NCBI GenBank assembly: GCA_011800805.1
Contig: MPNW01001068.1
Location: 41,190-71,189, forward strand
DNA: 30,000 bases
Origin: Hirudo medicinalis
Taxonomy: Eukaryota > Annelida > Clitellata > Hirudinida > Hirudinidae
Direction of reading: 5' to 3'
Shown: positions 1 to 9,330 of the stretch, piece by piece
How the letters are laid out: each line of letters starts with the position of its first letter
Position numbering within the stretch: the first letter of the stretch is position 1
Notes under the pieces: model-generated
What the model saw: the letters and a program-made list of their open reading frames with translations, nothing else
What the model was told of the DNA's origin: nothing
Databases searched by the model: none
Made by a program: the position numbers and the translations under genes

Positions 1-345
1 ATAATAATAACAATAATAATAATAATAATAACAACAATAATAATAATAATAATAACAATAATAATAATAACAATAATAATAATAATAATGATAATAATAA
101 TAATAACAATAATAATAATAATAACAATAATAATAATAATAATAATAACAATAATAATAATAATAACAATAATAATAATAATAATAATAATGATAATAAT
201 AATAATAACAATAATAATAATAATAACAATATTAATAATAATAATAATGTTAATAATATTAATAACAATAATAATAATGATAATAACAATAATAATAATA
301 ATAATAATAATATTAACAACAATAATAACAATAATAATAATAAAT
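1..345. repeat. AAT/AAC trinucleotide microsatellite
   Basis: Almost pure (ATA/AAT)n with scattered AAC, ATG and ATT interruptions, beginning at the window edge. The isoleucine-rich open frame through it is a by-product of a stop-free triplet repeat. Confidence 0.97.
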
Positions 346-527
346 TTGTAATGCTCCATTCGTATAGCGTCGGAGGTAATGGTTATTTTCCTAGTCACAT
401 TGTTATTGTTATTATAATGTTTTGTTTTGTTTTGTCAAATGTTTTGTTACCAACGGTAATATTCAAATAATTCGGTTTGAAAAAAAAAAAAAAATTGAAG
501 GATATAGTTCCATATTTACCATGAACA

Positions 528-695
528 CCCTGACCATAACCCTATCCCGGAAGAATCCTTGAACACTTTTAACTAACCCTAACCCCTAACCCCGTAAGCC
601 CATAACCCCGTAACCTTAACCCCGAACCCCATAACCCTTAACCTTAACCCCTAACTCTAACCCCATAACTCTAACCCCATAACCCCTAACCCTAA
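528..695. repeat. Degenerate telomere-like CCCTAA tract
   Basis: The stretch is a run of AACCCTAAC, AACCCCTAAC, AACCCCATAAC and CCTTAACC variants on the + strand, i.e. diverged copies of the animal telomere unit TTAGGG read on the other strand. Units vary between 6 and 9 bases, so this is an old internal tract and not a chromosome end. Two very short traces of the same motif occur near 7222-7238 and 13058-13073. Confidence 0.8.
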
Positions 696-875
696 AGAAG
701 ACAAACATGGACTCGGAGCGGATTGAAATACCTTGACTAGTGTTTAAACGTACCGAGGTTAATTTATTATCGGCGGTAATTATGAATCTTAATTAATCAT
801 AATTTTACAAATTGCCATTAATTTCGTATCTCGGTTCGATTAAGTCACTGCGTACAGGTCAACTCGCAGGTAAAT
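696..875. other. No gene seen between telomere-like tract and SINE
   Basis: AT-rich unique-looking DNA. No exon with splice signals or conserved protein motif was recognised. Confidence 0.6.
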
Positions 876-1066
876 GTACTTCATTTATATAGCGCCACGT
901 GCATAGCGTCAGAGGCGCTTCTTGTCGACCATTTATATAGCGCTCCTTCCCAAGGGCGCTTGCGGCAGTGCAGGCTGGGTTTCGAACACGACACATTACG
1001 ACGGTTGCCATTACCGTCGTATGCAGGAACGCAACCCATTCGGCCGACCTGCACGCCGGATAACCT
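876..1066 (-). mobile_element. tRNA-derived SINE, copy 1
   Basis: Read on the minus strand, this copy starts with a Ser/Leu-tRNA-like box A (TCGGCCGAATGGG), then box B (GTTCGAAACCC), then a body that twice carries the 3' motif GCGCTATATAAATG. It aligns closely with the copy at 15608-15782 and more distantly with copies at 8801-9008 and 11972-12130. The GCGCTATATAAATG ending resembles 3' tails seen in animal SINEs. The family name is not known to me. Confidence 0.75.
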
Positions 1067-1234
1067 GGAGACAAAGAGCGAAATGGTAAATGAAATATTA
1101 TAATTTGTTTGAAACGATCTGTGCACTTGTTCCCATTTCAAAGTGGATTTCAAACCCTTGCAAGTCAAGTTTGTCTTTTACCTGGAGGGAGGCAAAATTC
1201 CGAGACTTGATTGGTGCCAAAGAACCCTTAGAAA

Positions 1235-1345
1235 AGTGGACAGCGTTCTTGGTAGCAGTTGTAATGTAAAGATTTACTTTGGAATCATGACGGCTCAAAA
1301 ATATCTTTTAAGAGATTTTCTAGAGAACTTGAAATACTCCTGATG
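1235..1345 (-). repeat. Dispersed repeat, member 1 of an inverted pair
   Basis: Its reverse complement matches 4160-4268 over about 100 bases with a few substitutions. The shared core includes CAAGTTCTCTAGAAAATCTC and GCTACCAAGAACGCTGTC. The small open frame across it (1143-1343) shows no recognisable motif and is better explained as part of a repeat. Confidence 0.7.
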
Positions 1346-1720
1346 AGTTGATGATGATTTCGTTGATTAGTTTTTTATTTTAGAAAAAATGACAAGAGAC
1401 AGGTGAACATGATACATCAGTTCTGTTTGCAAACAAAAAATTGATACCATTTCAGAATGTTTGCAAATTTTTTAAGGATTTCAAAAATATTTCTGTTCAT
1501 GTTTGTCGTTCGTTTGCAAAACACGTAAAATTATCATTAATAATTATTATTATTATCATCATAATTATAAGGATGCCTCAGATTAATCATAATTACGGCT
1601 AATTATAACTTACCTATCTTATCATACCCAAGTCGACCCAGGTGACCGGTATAAAGGCGTTAATTGGTCCTATGTTTTAAACAGTAGGTCGTCCTCACTT
1701 AAAACTTCAAACATTGATTT
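1346..1720. other. No gene seen; AT-rich flank of Ly6 gene A
   Basis: AT-rich DNA with a short ATT microsatellite (about 1538-1560). It presumably includes the promoter of the gene that starts at 1851, but no clear TATA box or other element could be assigned. Confidence 0.5.
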
Positions 1721-1721
1721 T

Positions 1722-1822
1722 GCTTTGTATCGAGTTTTGTATCGAGTTGTGTATCGAGTTGTGTATCGAGTTTTGTATCGAGTTGTGTATTGAAATTTGT
1801 ATCGAGTTTTGTATCGAGTTGT
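1722..1822. repeat. 12-13 bp TTTTGTATCGAG minisatellite
   Basis: About eight tandem copies of TTTTGTATCGAG / TTGTGTATCGAG lie directly upstream of the signal-peptide exon of Ly6 gene A. Confidence 0.9.
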
Positions 1823-1850
1823 TGCGCACAATCTTGACCTGCCAAAGACA

Positions 1851-2068
1851 ATGAATTCGTGTCTCGTGCTCATCTCGTTGTCTGTCTTTGTTGTTGTTTT
1901 CAACTCCACTCGTCCTTGTGAGAACATTCTTTAAAATCGTTTCCGTGGCCTTAAATAAGAATTTACTTTATTTAGAATATAATATCATCATGATCATCAT
2001 CATCGTCGTCGTCGTCATCGTCATCGTCATCGTCGTCGTCGTCGTCGTCGAATCATCATCACCATCAT

Positions 2069-2105
<37 letters not shown>

Positions 2106-2815
2106 AGCATGTTTGCATAACATCGTCATCATCCACAAAAGACATGCGTCAACCTATTATTATTATTATTGTTATTATTTAAAAAACAAAAAACAAAAAA
2201 AAACTACAATCATTTCCTTCCACGAGGTCTCGCACTGAAGTGCTTCGTCTGCCTCCACGACCACAAGGGACCCTTGAACCCCAACTGTCTGACTGTCGAG
2301 AGTTCGGGCAATGAGCACGGCTTCCAGACCGATTGTCCAGACCTGCCCAGCACCAACCCGAGGCGCGATAAGTGCAGCTACATCAAGATAACAAGTGGGC
2401 AGGTTTGGATCTTTCAGAGGCTAACAATGCCAAAATAGTATTGTTGTTCTTGGATGGAGGTATTCGTTGATTATTATTTTTTTTTTTTAAAGTCAAATGC
2501 TAAAAATCCTTATTTTGAAAATATTGTTATCATTTAAACGTGGTTTTACGAGGCACGATGTTTGTCCCCCACTCAGACCCCAAAGGGGAGGTCATCGTAA
2601 TGGAGAGGGCCTGTGGGGTACTGGAGGAGATTTACACCCTCAGACTGGGCTGCAAAACTGTCATCGGACCGACCTACAGCACCACCGGCTGTCTTTGTGC
2701 AAGCGACGGCTGCAACGGCTCTACGTCTTTGAAGCTTCAGACGCTTGTCTCGGCAGCCGCCGCCGCCGCTGCTTCCATGGTCTTCGCTGATTTCGTTCTT
2801 AGATCTTGTTTTTAG
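1851..2815 (+). CDS. Ly6/Quiver-like three-finger protein A (secreted, probably GPI-anchored)
   Basis: Exons 1851-1917, 2227-2394 and 2577-2815 join to about 157 residues, both introns phase 1. Exon 1 is a signal peptide (MNSCLVLISLSVFVVVF) with donor GTGAGA. Exon 2 starts the domain with KCFVC and ends in KCSYIKI. Exon 3 carries the family's ERACG, GC and C-L-C...DGCN ending, followed by a hydrophobic tail (about 20 residues from the SAAAAAAASMVF run) typical of a GPI-attachment signal. Ten cysteines follow the Ly6/uPAR order C-x2-C, C, C, C, C, C, C-x-C, CN, closest in my judgement to the Quiver/Sleepless branch. Such proteins sit on the outer cell surface and often modulate ion channels or receptors; this target is unknown. 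ATC and ATT arrays fill intron 1. Exon joins are inferred from splice signals and phase agreement with genes C and D. Confidence 0.8.
1985..2112. repeat. ATC/GTC/AGC triplet microsatellite in intron 1 of Ly6 gene A
   Basis: Mixed ATC, GTC, ACC and finally AGC triplets. A short ATT run follows at 2157-2176. The repeat lies inside the predicted intron 1918-2226. Confidence 0.9.
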
Positions 2816-2903
2816 GTGACAACAACAGCAACAACACAAGTTTCGGCTGGAAAAGCGCGGGAATAACGAATTTTGAATCTTACAAGACGACAATTTTGAC
2901 TTC

Positions 2904-2960
2904 GATGATGATGAAGATGATGATGATGATGACGATGATGACGATGATGACGACGACGAC

Positions 2961-3008
<48 letters not shown>

Positions 3009-3012
3009 ATTA
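2904..3012. repeat. GAT/GAC triplet microsatellite
   Basis: (ATG/ACG)n array beginning 90 bases after the stop codon of Ly6 gene A. Confidence 0.95.
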
Positions 3013-3160
3013 TGGTGATGATATTATGATGATGATATTATGGTGATGATATTATGGTGATGATATTATGGTGATGATATTATGATGATGATATTATGAT
3101 GATGATATTATGGTGATGATATTATGGTGATGATATTATGGTGATGATATTATGATNATG
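3001..3160. repeat. 15 bp GATGATATTATGGT/A minisatellite
   Basis: Roughly ten copies of a 15-base unit grown out of the adjoining GAT array (GATGATATTATGGTG / GATGATATTATGATG). One undetermined base (N) lies at 3156 at the end of the array, a sign of assembly difficulty. Confidence 0.92.
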
Positions 3161-3175
3161 CGAGTAGGATTGATA

Positions 3176-3470
3176 CAGATTTACATAAAATTACATAGAT
3201 TTACATAAAATTACATAGATTTACGTGAAATTACATGATTTACATAAAATTACATAGATTTACATAAAATTACATAGATTTACATAAAATTACACAGATT
3301 TACATAAAATTACATAGATTTACATAAAATTACATAGATTTACATAAAATTACATAGATTTACATAAAATTACATAGATTTACATAAAATTACATAGATT
3401 TACATGAAATTACATAGATTTACATAAAATTACATAGATTTACATAAAATTACATAAAAAATTACATGAA
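3176..3470. repeat. 20 bp AGATTTACATAAAATTACAT minisatellite
   Basis: About 14 head-to-tail copies of the 20-base unit AGATTTACATAAAATTACAT with few substitutions. It directly follows the 15-base minisatellite. There are no unique spacers, so it is not a CRISPR-type array. Confidence 0.95.
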
Positions 3471-3775
3471 ACATATTTTAGAAGAAGATATGTTCATCTT
3501 CTAAATTTAATTAATTATCATTAATTATTCATAAATTATTAATAGATTTCGATATCTTTGTCACTTTGAAGGCAGAGTTGATAAGAAAGTTATTTTGTAA
3601 CTTTTCATCGTAATTAGCACAAAATGAGCGTTGTTAATCAAATACAAATTTTTTATTGGAACAAAACATGGCAGACGAATTAAGAACAAGACCCGAAAAA
3701 ATCTACGAGTCCGATTGGAAATATTACTTACAAATATGATTTTAATGACATCAATTTTTTTGATTAGAAAAAGTG

Positions 3776-3807
<32 letters not shown>

Positions 3808-3883
3808 TGAGAAAATTGCATAACTAAACTAAAGAGTAATCAAATTATTAATCTAATTTAATGAATTTCACTAAATTCAACAA
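3471..3883. other. No gene seen between minisatellite and Ly6 gene B
   Basis: AT-rich DNA with a (TAT)n run at 3779-3806. It contains the 3' flank of the minus-strand gene B. No other coding signal was recognised. Confidence 0.6.
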
Positions 3884-4590
3884 TCACCAAGCAGTAATCA
3901 AAACAAGCTGATGACAAGCCAGGGTCATCCACCCCCAAGTGGGTAAAGAACTTCTGACCAAGGAAGCCCCATTGCAGCCGTCGGTCTGACAGACGCACTC
4001 TTCAGATTCGTACATGCCCCATTTTATTTTTCTGCAACCGATGTCAGTGGACCCCACGGATTTGACGACCCCACAACCTCTGACCACGCGGATACTTTCT
4101 CTTTCTTCTGCGAAAGAAGAACACTTCTATTTACTTCTTTGGCTAGTTTGTAATTGCAAGAAAGTTGAGTACTTCAAGTTCTCTAGAAAATCTCTTAAAA
4201 GATATTTTGAGCTGGCACGATTCTAAAATAAATCTTTACATTACAATTGCTACCAAGAACGCTGTCTAAAATTCAACACCCGTCGCCAACAGCCCGTGGT
4301 TCGAGAGGGCTGAGCTCGCGACCCTGATTTGCCTGGTCTTGGTCAGAACCCATACCAGTACTCGAGACCGTGACCGAGACCGAAGCTTGGTCGTTGCAAG
4401 AAACATCCGAGTTCAACATTACTGTGTAACTTGGAAAAGCTGCATTTGTCGAAGTCCTGATGGTTGGGAGGAAAAGGAGGGCAGCTCTTGAGCAAGTAGT
4501 GAGTCTTGTCCTCCGGATTCGGAGACAGGAGACAGCTCGGATCATCGGATGTGGAGCCAGTGTTTTGACCGCACATGAAGCACTTTATGC
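3884..4590 (-). CDS. Ly6/Quiver-like three-finger protein B (signal-peptide exon not found)
   Basis: Two exons on the minus strand: 4590-4423 begins IKCFMCGQ and ends DKCSFSKLH before donor GTAATG; 4107-3884 begins after TTCTTTCGCAG and reads through RGCG, GC, CVCQTDGCNG to a stop. The intron and the upstream acceptor (TGATTGTAG before 4590) are phase 1, as in genes A, C and D. All ten Ly6-domain cysteines are present in the usual order, and the end is hydrophobic (WGWMTLACHQLVLITAW), consistent with a GPI signal. The first exon with the signal peptide should lie above 4600 on the minus strand but I could not identify it. This gene is inverted relative to its three paralogues. The last exon and intron overlap one half of a dispersed repeat. 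Confidence 0.72.
4160..4268 (+). repeat. Dispersed repeat, member 2 of an inverted pair
   Basis: This is the reverse-complement partner of 1235-1345. It lies in the intron of minus-strand Ly6 gene B. Confidence 0.7.
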
Positions 4591-4740
4591 CTACAATCAG
4601 CAGAAGAGTTAGTTAGGTGAGCTGTTGGAAAATTATTTATTATTATTATTATTAATATTGTTATTATAAATATTATAAATCAATTTAATGTACATTCAAT
4701 TTTATTATGATTCATCAACCTTCGAGCCAATGTACTAACA

Positions 4741-5020
4741 ATGACAACGAGGTTTAAGGGCGATAAAGATCAACAAGAATTTGTACGGACAAGCTGGTCC
4801 CATCTTCAAATTTTCTTGTAAAGTCTTCTTGAAGTGTTGTCCTAAGCCCCTACGGCACAAAAATTTCAAATATTTCGAACCACTAGTACGAATATCTCAT
4901 CCCTGGCGTACCAAGACATTAAAATTTAAACAAAAAATTGAGAACATCATACGCGAGGCTTCAGAAATTGATGAAGTTACTTTAAATCCTGTCACAGATT
5001 ATCATTCAGCTTATCAATAA
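4741..5020 (+). pseudogene. Possible globin-like remnant
   Basis: From the ATG at 4741 one frame reads a globin helix-A-like piece (QEFVRTSWSHLQ, with the family's Trp). After a frame change near 4795 the other frame continues with a helix B/C-like stretch (KVFLKCCPKPLRHKNFKYF), an E-like stretch (HPWRTKTLKFKQKIENI) and an F-like ending (LNPVTDYHSAYQ) before a stop at 5018-5020. The order matches a globin up to the proximal-histidine region, but the expected distal histidine is a lysine, the usual helix-B intron is absent, and helices G and H cannot be read. I infer a decayed, perhaps retroposed copy. The resemblance is from memory of the fold and is weak. Confidence 0.3.
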
Positions 5021-5250
5021 GGCTATTTGTCACATTTATCTGGGCGTCCACACGTTTTGGGGGGCGTTTTGTGTAAAATTTGATAACAATCATCAATGAA
5101 CGTTTGCTTTAAATAAACAAGTAATAATAATAACAAGTATCTCTACATTAGTCTCCTGTTTATAGACAGTGGACATCGTCATGAGAGATTTCTAAAATCG
5201 AAAATACTCCAATCAGGTTGCTCAGATCGATACTGATGTGGAGTAAGAAA

Positions 5251-5314
5251 ATGTACCCTGGTTCGGTCTTGGTCTCGCCATCGGCTCTCATCGTCTTGGC
5301 CTCAATTTGTCCGT
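5251..5314 (+). other. Alternative signal-peptide exon candidate upstream of Ly6 gene C
   Basis: ATG at 5251 opens MYPGSVLVSPSALIVLAS, a plausible secretion signal, and ends in phase 1 before donor GTAAAA. It could splice to exon 2 of gene C at 5959 in place of the exon at 5376-5430. Which one is used, or whether both are, cannot be told from sequence alone. Confidence 0.35.
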
Positions 5315-5375
5315 GTAAAATGTTTGGAAACTATAATAAAATCAACGGATGACAGATGTTTTAAAGTTATTCAGA

Positions 5376-6709
5376 ATGAAGGAGGCATTGGCTGCCGGAA
5401 TCCTCTGCATCGTATCAGTTTGTGGACCGAGTCACATATAAATGCTCTTCTACCAAGCCCTTGACTGCGATCAGTCGAAGATTAGGATATAATTTCGTAT
5501 ATTTTGGTCGAAATCTTTTGACGTGACTTCAGATCCAGATCGTCCTGGGATGTCTTCAACAACAGTCGGTCATATAAAGTTGCTTGTCTTTGTCATTCAA
5601 GTATCTAGTGGCACTTGTGAGGATCTTACATTTAAAATGCGTTCGAGTAACATTACAAATTTACACATTACATTAAGGTTCTTGGATTTAACATGTGTTC
5701 GGGTAACATTACAAATTTACATATTACATTAAGGTTCTTGGATTTAACATGTGTTCGGTAACATTACAAATTACATATTACATTAAGGTTCTTGGATTTA
5801 GCATGTGTTCGAGTAACATTACAAATGTGTATATTACGTTAAGGTTCTTACATTCAGAATGCATTTTATTAAAATGACAAATCAAATTAACATTCATAAA
5901 GCAAAGCCAATGTAACCAATTTAAGCAAACAATCGAAGAAGTATTGTATGCTTTTCAGACAATTTAGAATGCTACGTCTGCAAACACGATGTGTACGGCA
6001 TCAACAACATTCGATGTGCCAATGTCCACAAAGCCGGAAATGCCGGGGAGTTGGTCCAAAAGTGCCCGTTCGTACCCCCTGACTATCCTAACAGGGGGAA
6101 ATGCAGTTCATTTGTCATGATAAGTACAGTAAATTCAGTACATTTGAATTACAGTAAATTATGACTTGGAGTAAATCCTTTAATGGCTAAAAGCTAATAA
6201 TATTTATGAAATATAATTTATAAATAAATTGTAATAAATAATTTATGATTTTAATAATATATAATTTTATAAATAAATAAATAATTACAATAAAATAAAT
6301 CTAAGTTGCTTTTAAATCAATCTGACAACAACTCCAGCTTCAACCATCAATCACACCATTAACAATCACTATTTCTACTTGTAATTACTAAACATTGTGG
6401 ATCACCGGCCAAAATCACCGGTCAACCATGACCCCACAAACATCTCTTCTACAAACACGGTGAATTCAAATGTTGCTCATCACTACAGGTAACCATGGGT
6501 TCGTGCTCCTTGCGGAGAGGGATTGCGGCATCATGATCCACATGAGTGGGAACAAAACGGGCTGCTGGGTGGAGAAAAAGGGCTCCTACAAGAACGTCAA
6601 GTGCGTTTGTCAGAAGAGCAGATGTAACAGTAACTGTTCCCCCTTTAAGAAGCTCGCTTCCTTTCTTTGGCTGTGCATCGGTCTTACTGTCCTGCTCAAA
6701 ATTACTTGA
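5376..6709 (+). CDS. Ly6/Quiver-like three-finger protein C (secreted, probably GPI-anchored)
   Basis: Exons 5376-5430, 5959-6123 and 6489-6709 give about 146 residues, phase 1 at both joins. Exon 1 encodes MKEALAAGILCIVSVCGP, a short signal peptide with a weak donor (GTCACA); the exon at 5251-5314 is an alternative. Exon 2 starts LECYVCKHD and ends GKCSSFVMI before donor GTACAG. Exon 3 follows CACTACAG and contains ERDCG, GC, CVCQKSRCN and a hydrophobic end (ASFLWLCIGLTVLLKI) consistent with a GPI signal. The ten-cysteine order is that of genes A, B and D. An AATAAA polyadenylation signal lies at 6901-6906. A 56-base tandem repeat fills part of intron 1. Exons 2 and 3 are secure; the first exon is not. 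Confidence 0.75.
5615..5862. repeat. 54-56 bp tandem repeat in intron 1 of Ly6 gene C
   Basis: Four copies of a unit containing GAGTAACATTACAAATTTAC and AAGGTTCTTGGATTTAACAT, starting near 5641, 5697, 5753 and 5807, with a more diverged half unit on either side. Confidence 0.88.
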
Positions 6710-6900
6710 TTGTACTTTTTAAGTTTGTTACAGATGGTTTGTGGTACAGAAAGTATTCAATGTTTGTAATTTGGTTGATCATTTGGAAAGACATTTGGAG
6801 ATTGACCATTTCTTTGTCATCGTCATCAATGTTTTGTGTTTATTCACTCTGATCTTCTTTTTCAATTTTGCATTTTATCATCAGTGGTTTGATAGTCTCG

Positions 6901-6906
6901 AATAAA
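6901..6906 (+). promoter_or_regulatory. Polyadenylation signal for Ly6 gene C
   Basis: AATAAA about 190 bases after the stop codon at 6709, the first such hexamer downstream on this strand. Confidence 0.5.
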
Positions 6907-6909
6907 TAC

Positions 6910-7554
6910 ACTGAAGTCTGTGACTGACTGCTTGTTTAAATTGTGCTCAAGAAGACCAAGGCGAGATCATGAAGCTTTTGCGCTCAGCACGAGTCGTACA
7001 AACTTTAAGGTCCAACGATGGTCGTAACAGTCCATTTATGCTGAGATTTGGACGATCCAGACGCATTTAGACGCTGGAAGACGATGACAGACGAGATGCA
7101 ATTCAGACAACTTTATCGGTTGACAGTTTCGGCTGAACTCTCTGATCAGGTAACCAACTTTGAATGAACTTCGTCAAAGACTTCTTGCACAGGGCTGAGG
7201 TTGGAATAAGGATCAACGATTTGGCTAGGGTTAGGGTTATTATTAAAGCCCTTAGTATCATTCTCCAGATTTCTGTTATTTAAAATCGTTCGGTTATCTC
7301 TGTTATTAAAATGTTGAAAAGCAAATGAATTTTAATTTCCATCATTACGCTCCTCATCCTGTACTTAAGCATCATTAGGCTGTTTGGCGAGGTCGAAGAT
7401 TATCTTAATTACCTACAAAACTTGGCTTCCCAACACGTTGAAGATCATTTGGACGCATTGGACCAAGGCATCCAACAGCAAGCAATATCTTCATTCCTTC
7501 ATTCTGGCCAGTTGCATCTTTGCATCTTTCCCAGGCCAAGGCTTTCAATGAAAA
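6910..7554. other. No gene seen; upstream region of YYPK gene 1
   Basis: Unique-looking DNA with a 12-base TTAGGG trace near 7222-7238. No splice-bounded exon or conserved motif was recognised. It presumably contains the promoter of the gene starting at 7555. Confidence 0.5.
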
Positions 7555-8398
7555 ATGCAAATACTTCATCATGGAATATTCCTCCTGCTCTTTCTGTGCC
7601 CTCTCGAAAGCTTCTTGTTTACGAGGAGAAAGTTTGACCCCAGATTGCTCAACACGTGGTACCACAACCCAGCATCGAATTATAACCGAAGGTCCAAGCC
7701 CTTTGAGAATGACAAAGATTGGCTGCTACCGAACTATGACTTGCTGAAGGAAAACCCAACATATTACCCGAAAGGCTACAAGATCAAGTGGGAGTTGGAG
7801 AAAGATGAGCGGACGCTGAGAAGATGTCAAATTCGTCATGAGAGAAATGACAAAGACTACGGGCATTACGAATTAGAAAGACAGGTTGGTTTATTTCCAA
7901 CGATTTCCAATTTTAGCGATCAATCTTTTTGTCGTTGTTCTTGTTGTAACAAACTGAATGGAGTCGTGCTGGAAGAGCCTTCGTTAGGCCTTCATCGTAA
8001 ATATGACACCGTAAATATGACATTGTAAGTATGACATCGTAGATATGACATCGTAGATACGACACCATAAACATAACATCGTAAATATGACATCCTAGAT
8101 ATGACACCATAAATATAACATCATAAATATGACATCGTAAATATGACATCGTAAATATGACATCGTAAATATGACATCGTAAATATGACATCGTAAATAT
8201 GACATCGTAACAATTAACATTGCGATAGAATCCTAATCTTAATCACGATCTTCTTTTTTTTTTTTCAAAACCCTCAAGAATAGCAGACCAACTTTTAAGA
8301 GCAAAACAGCCAAAGCCTGGGACGATGACGATTCATCCTGGGGCCCGATGGCTGAATGCGTGTTTGGCTTTTACAACTGTTTGTTTGGGAGGCGATGA
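7555..8398 (+). CDS. Small secreted YYPK-family protein, copy 1 (function unknown)
   Basis: Exons 7555-7884 and 8279-8398, joined in phase 0 (donor GTTGGT, acceptor CCCTCAAG), give 149 residues. The N-terminus (MQILHHGIFLLLFLCPLESF) is a signal peptide. The mature part has aromatic and charged residues and a block YYPKGYKIKWELEKDERTL that aligns with YYPKNYEPKFGLEEDEESL in copy 2, then one Cys four residues on. Exon 2 has an acidic DDDDSSW stretch and ends C-x6-C. So three mature cysteines are shared with copy 2. AATAAA at 8492-8497 is a fitting polyadenylation site. The intron holds a 14-base minisatellite. I do not recognise the family and give no function; extracellular location is inferred from the signal peptide. 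Confidence 0.68.
7994..8212. repeat. 14 bp CGTAAATATGACAT minisatellite in intron of YYPK gene 1
   Basis: About 15 head-to-tail copies of a 14-base unit (CGTAAATATGACAT with CGTAGATATGACAT and CCATAAATATAACAT variants), more regular toward the right end. The minus-strand open frame with 14-residue periodicity is a shadow of it. Confidence 0.95.
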
Positions 8399-8491
8399 GA
8401 ATATTCTGACCAGTTGGACTTATTTTCTGCCCAGTTTTACGATACTTAATCAAATTTTTCAAAAATAACAATCATCAATCGTCGAGATTGA

Positions 8492-8497
8492 AATAAA
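8492..8497 (+). promoter_or_regulatory. Polyadenylation signal for YYPK gene 1
   Basis: AATAAA about 95 bases after the stop codon at 8398. Confidence 0.5.
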
Positions 8498-8800
8498 AAT
8501 TGGAAAATGGAAGCATAGTCGGATGGTTTAGGCTTACTTTTTGGACTCAAAAAGCTTCTCATTTCAATCAAATACTTATTCAACCCTTCAATCAACGCTT
8601 CAACCCTTTAATCAACGCTTCAATCACGATGGTTGATTGACCAAAATGGCTTGAAAGAGAATGTCAAGCAACAAGCAGAAATTTATCCATTACGTGGTGT
8701 TAATCAGCAAGGAAAGGAATATTAAAATTATTATTAATAAATATGTAATAAATTTATTGATAACATTTAAATGCTAAAATTATGGTGGTTTTTTTTTTAT

Positions 8801-9008
8801 TTAGCCGATCTTTTGAGTGCCTCATTCGAGTATCCGAATGGGATGTGAAGGCACTTTTTAATCGATCTACCATTATATAGCGCCCCTACCCCAGGGCGCT
8901 CCCTGGCGGTGCAGGCTGGGTTGCGAACACGACACGTTACGACTGTTGCTATTAAGACCGTTGCTATTGCGTGCGGAAACGCAACCCACTCGGCCGACCT
9001 GCACGCCA
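8801..9008 (-). mobile_element. tRNA-derived SINE, copy 2
   Basis: On the minus strand it has the box A-like TCGGCCGAGTGGG, then GTTCGCAACCC in the box B position, then TATATAATGG and a 3' part (GTGCCTTCACATCCCATTCGG) that it shares with the copy at 11972-12130. It thus represents a subfamily different in its 3' half from copies 1 and 4. Confidence 0.72.
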
Positions 9009-9163
9009 AGGTTTGTATTGTGATGATAATAGTCATCTAAATACCAACATTTGAAATGTTTGGTGGCCATGAGTAGTAATTAGGTGATTAGCTTGACTTA
9101 CTTGAGTTAAAAATTATCATTTTCATAGTATTGTTGTACTATTTGTTAGAAATTATTTGAAAA

Positions 9164-9330
9164 ATGACAGCGCCTCGTCCTGCAAGCTTCATAAATAAAT
9201 TTAATTACGTCGATAAGGGATTTTATCTTACGAAAGATTTAGATAAATCGAAACTTATAGCTGCGTGTGATGGATGTTCGTACAATTGTTGTCACGATCG
9301 GCAACAGTTTTTTGTAATAAATGCATTGAA
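9164..9330 (+). CDS. Orphan exon-like segment with a cysteine cluster
   Basis: ATG at 9164 opens 55 codons (MTAPRPASFINKFNYVD...) ending at a consensus donor (AA then GTAAGT at 9331). It contains a compact C-x2-C-x4-C-C cluster (CDGCSYNCCHD), faintly like the zinc-binding pre-SET region of histone methyltransferases. No matching downstream exon was found before the next gene at 9572, and an in-frame stop lies just upstream of the ATG. It may be a first exon, a relic or chance. Confidence 0.25.

Noticed and set aside
528..695. A true telomere
   Set aside because: Units are too variable and ordinary DNA with genes continues on the right and a microsatellite on the left.
876..1066. A functional tRNA gene
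   Set aside because: Box A- and box B-like motifs are present but no cloverleaf can be formed, and the element is repeated with a SINE-type 3' body.
1143..1343. 66-codon open frame
   Set aside because: Half of it lies in a dispersed repeat found inverted at 4160-4268, and it has no family resemblance or splice context.
3176..3470. CRISPR-like look of regular 20-base repeats
   Set aside because: Units are directly adjacent with no unique spacers, and the genome is eukaryotic.
7405..7665. 86-codon minus-strand frame over the start of YYPK gene 1
   Set aside because: It is antisense to the signal-peptide exon of a gene supported by a paralogue; no motif of its own.
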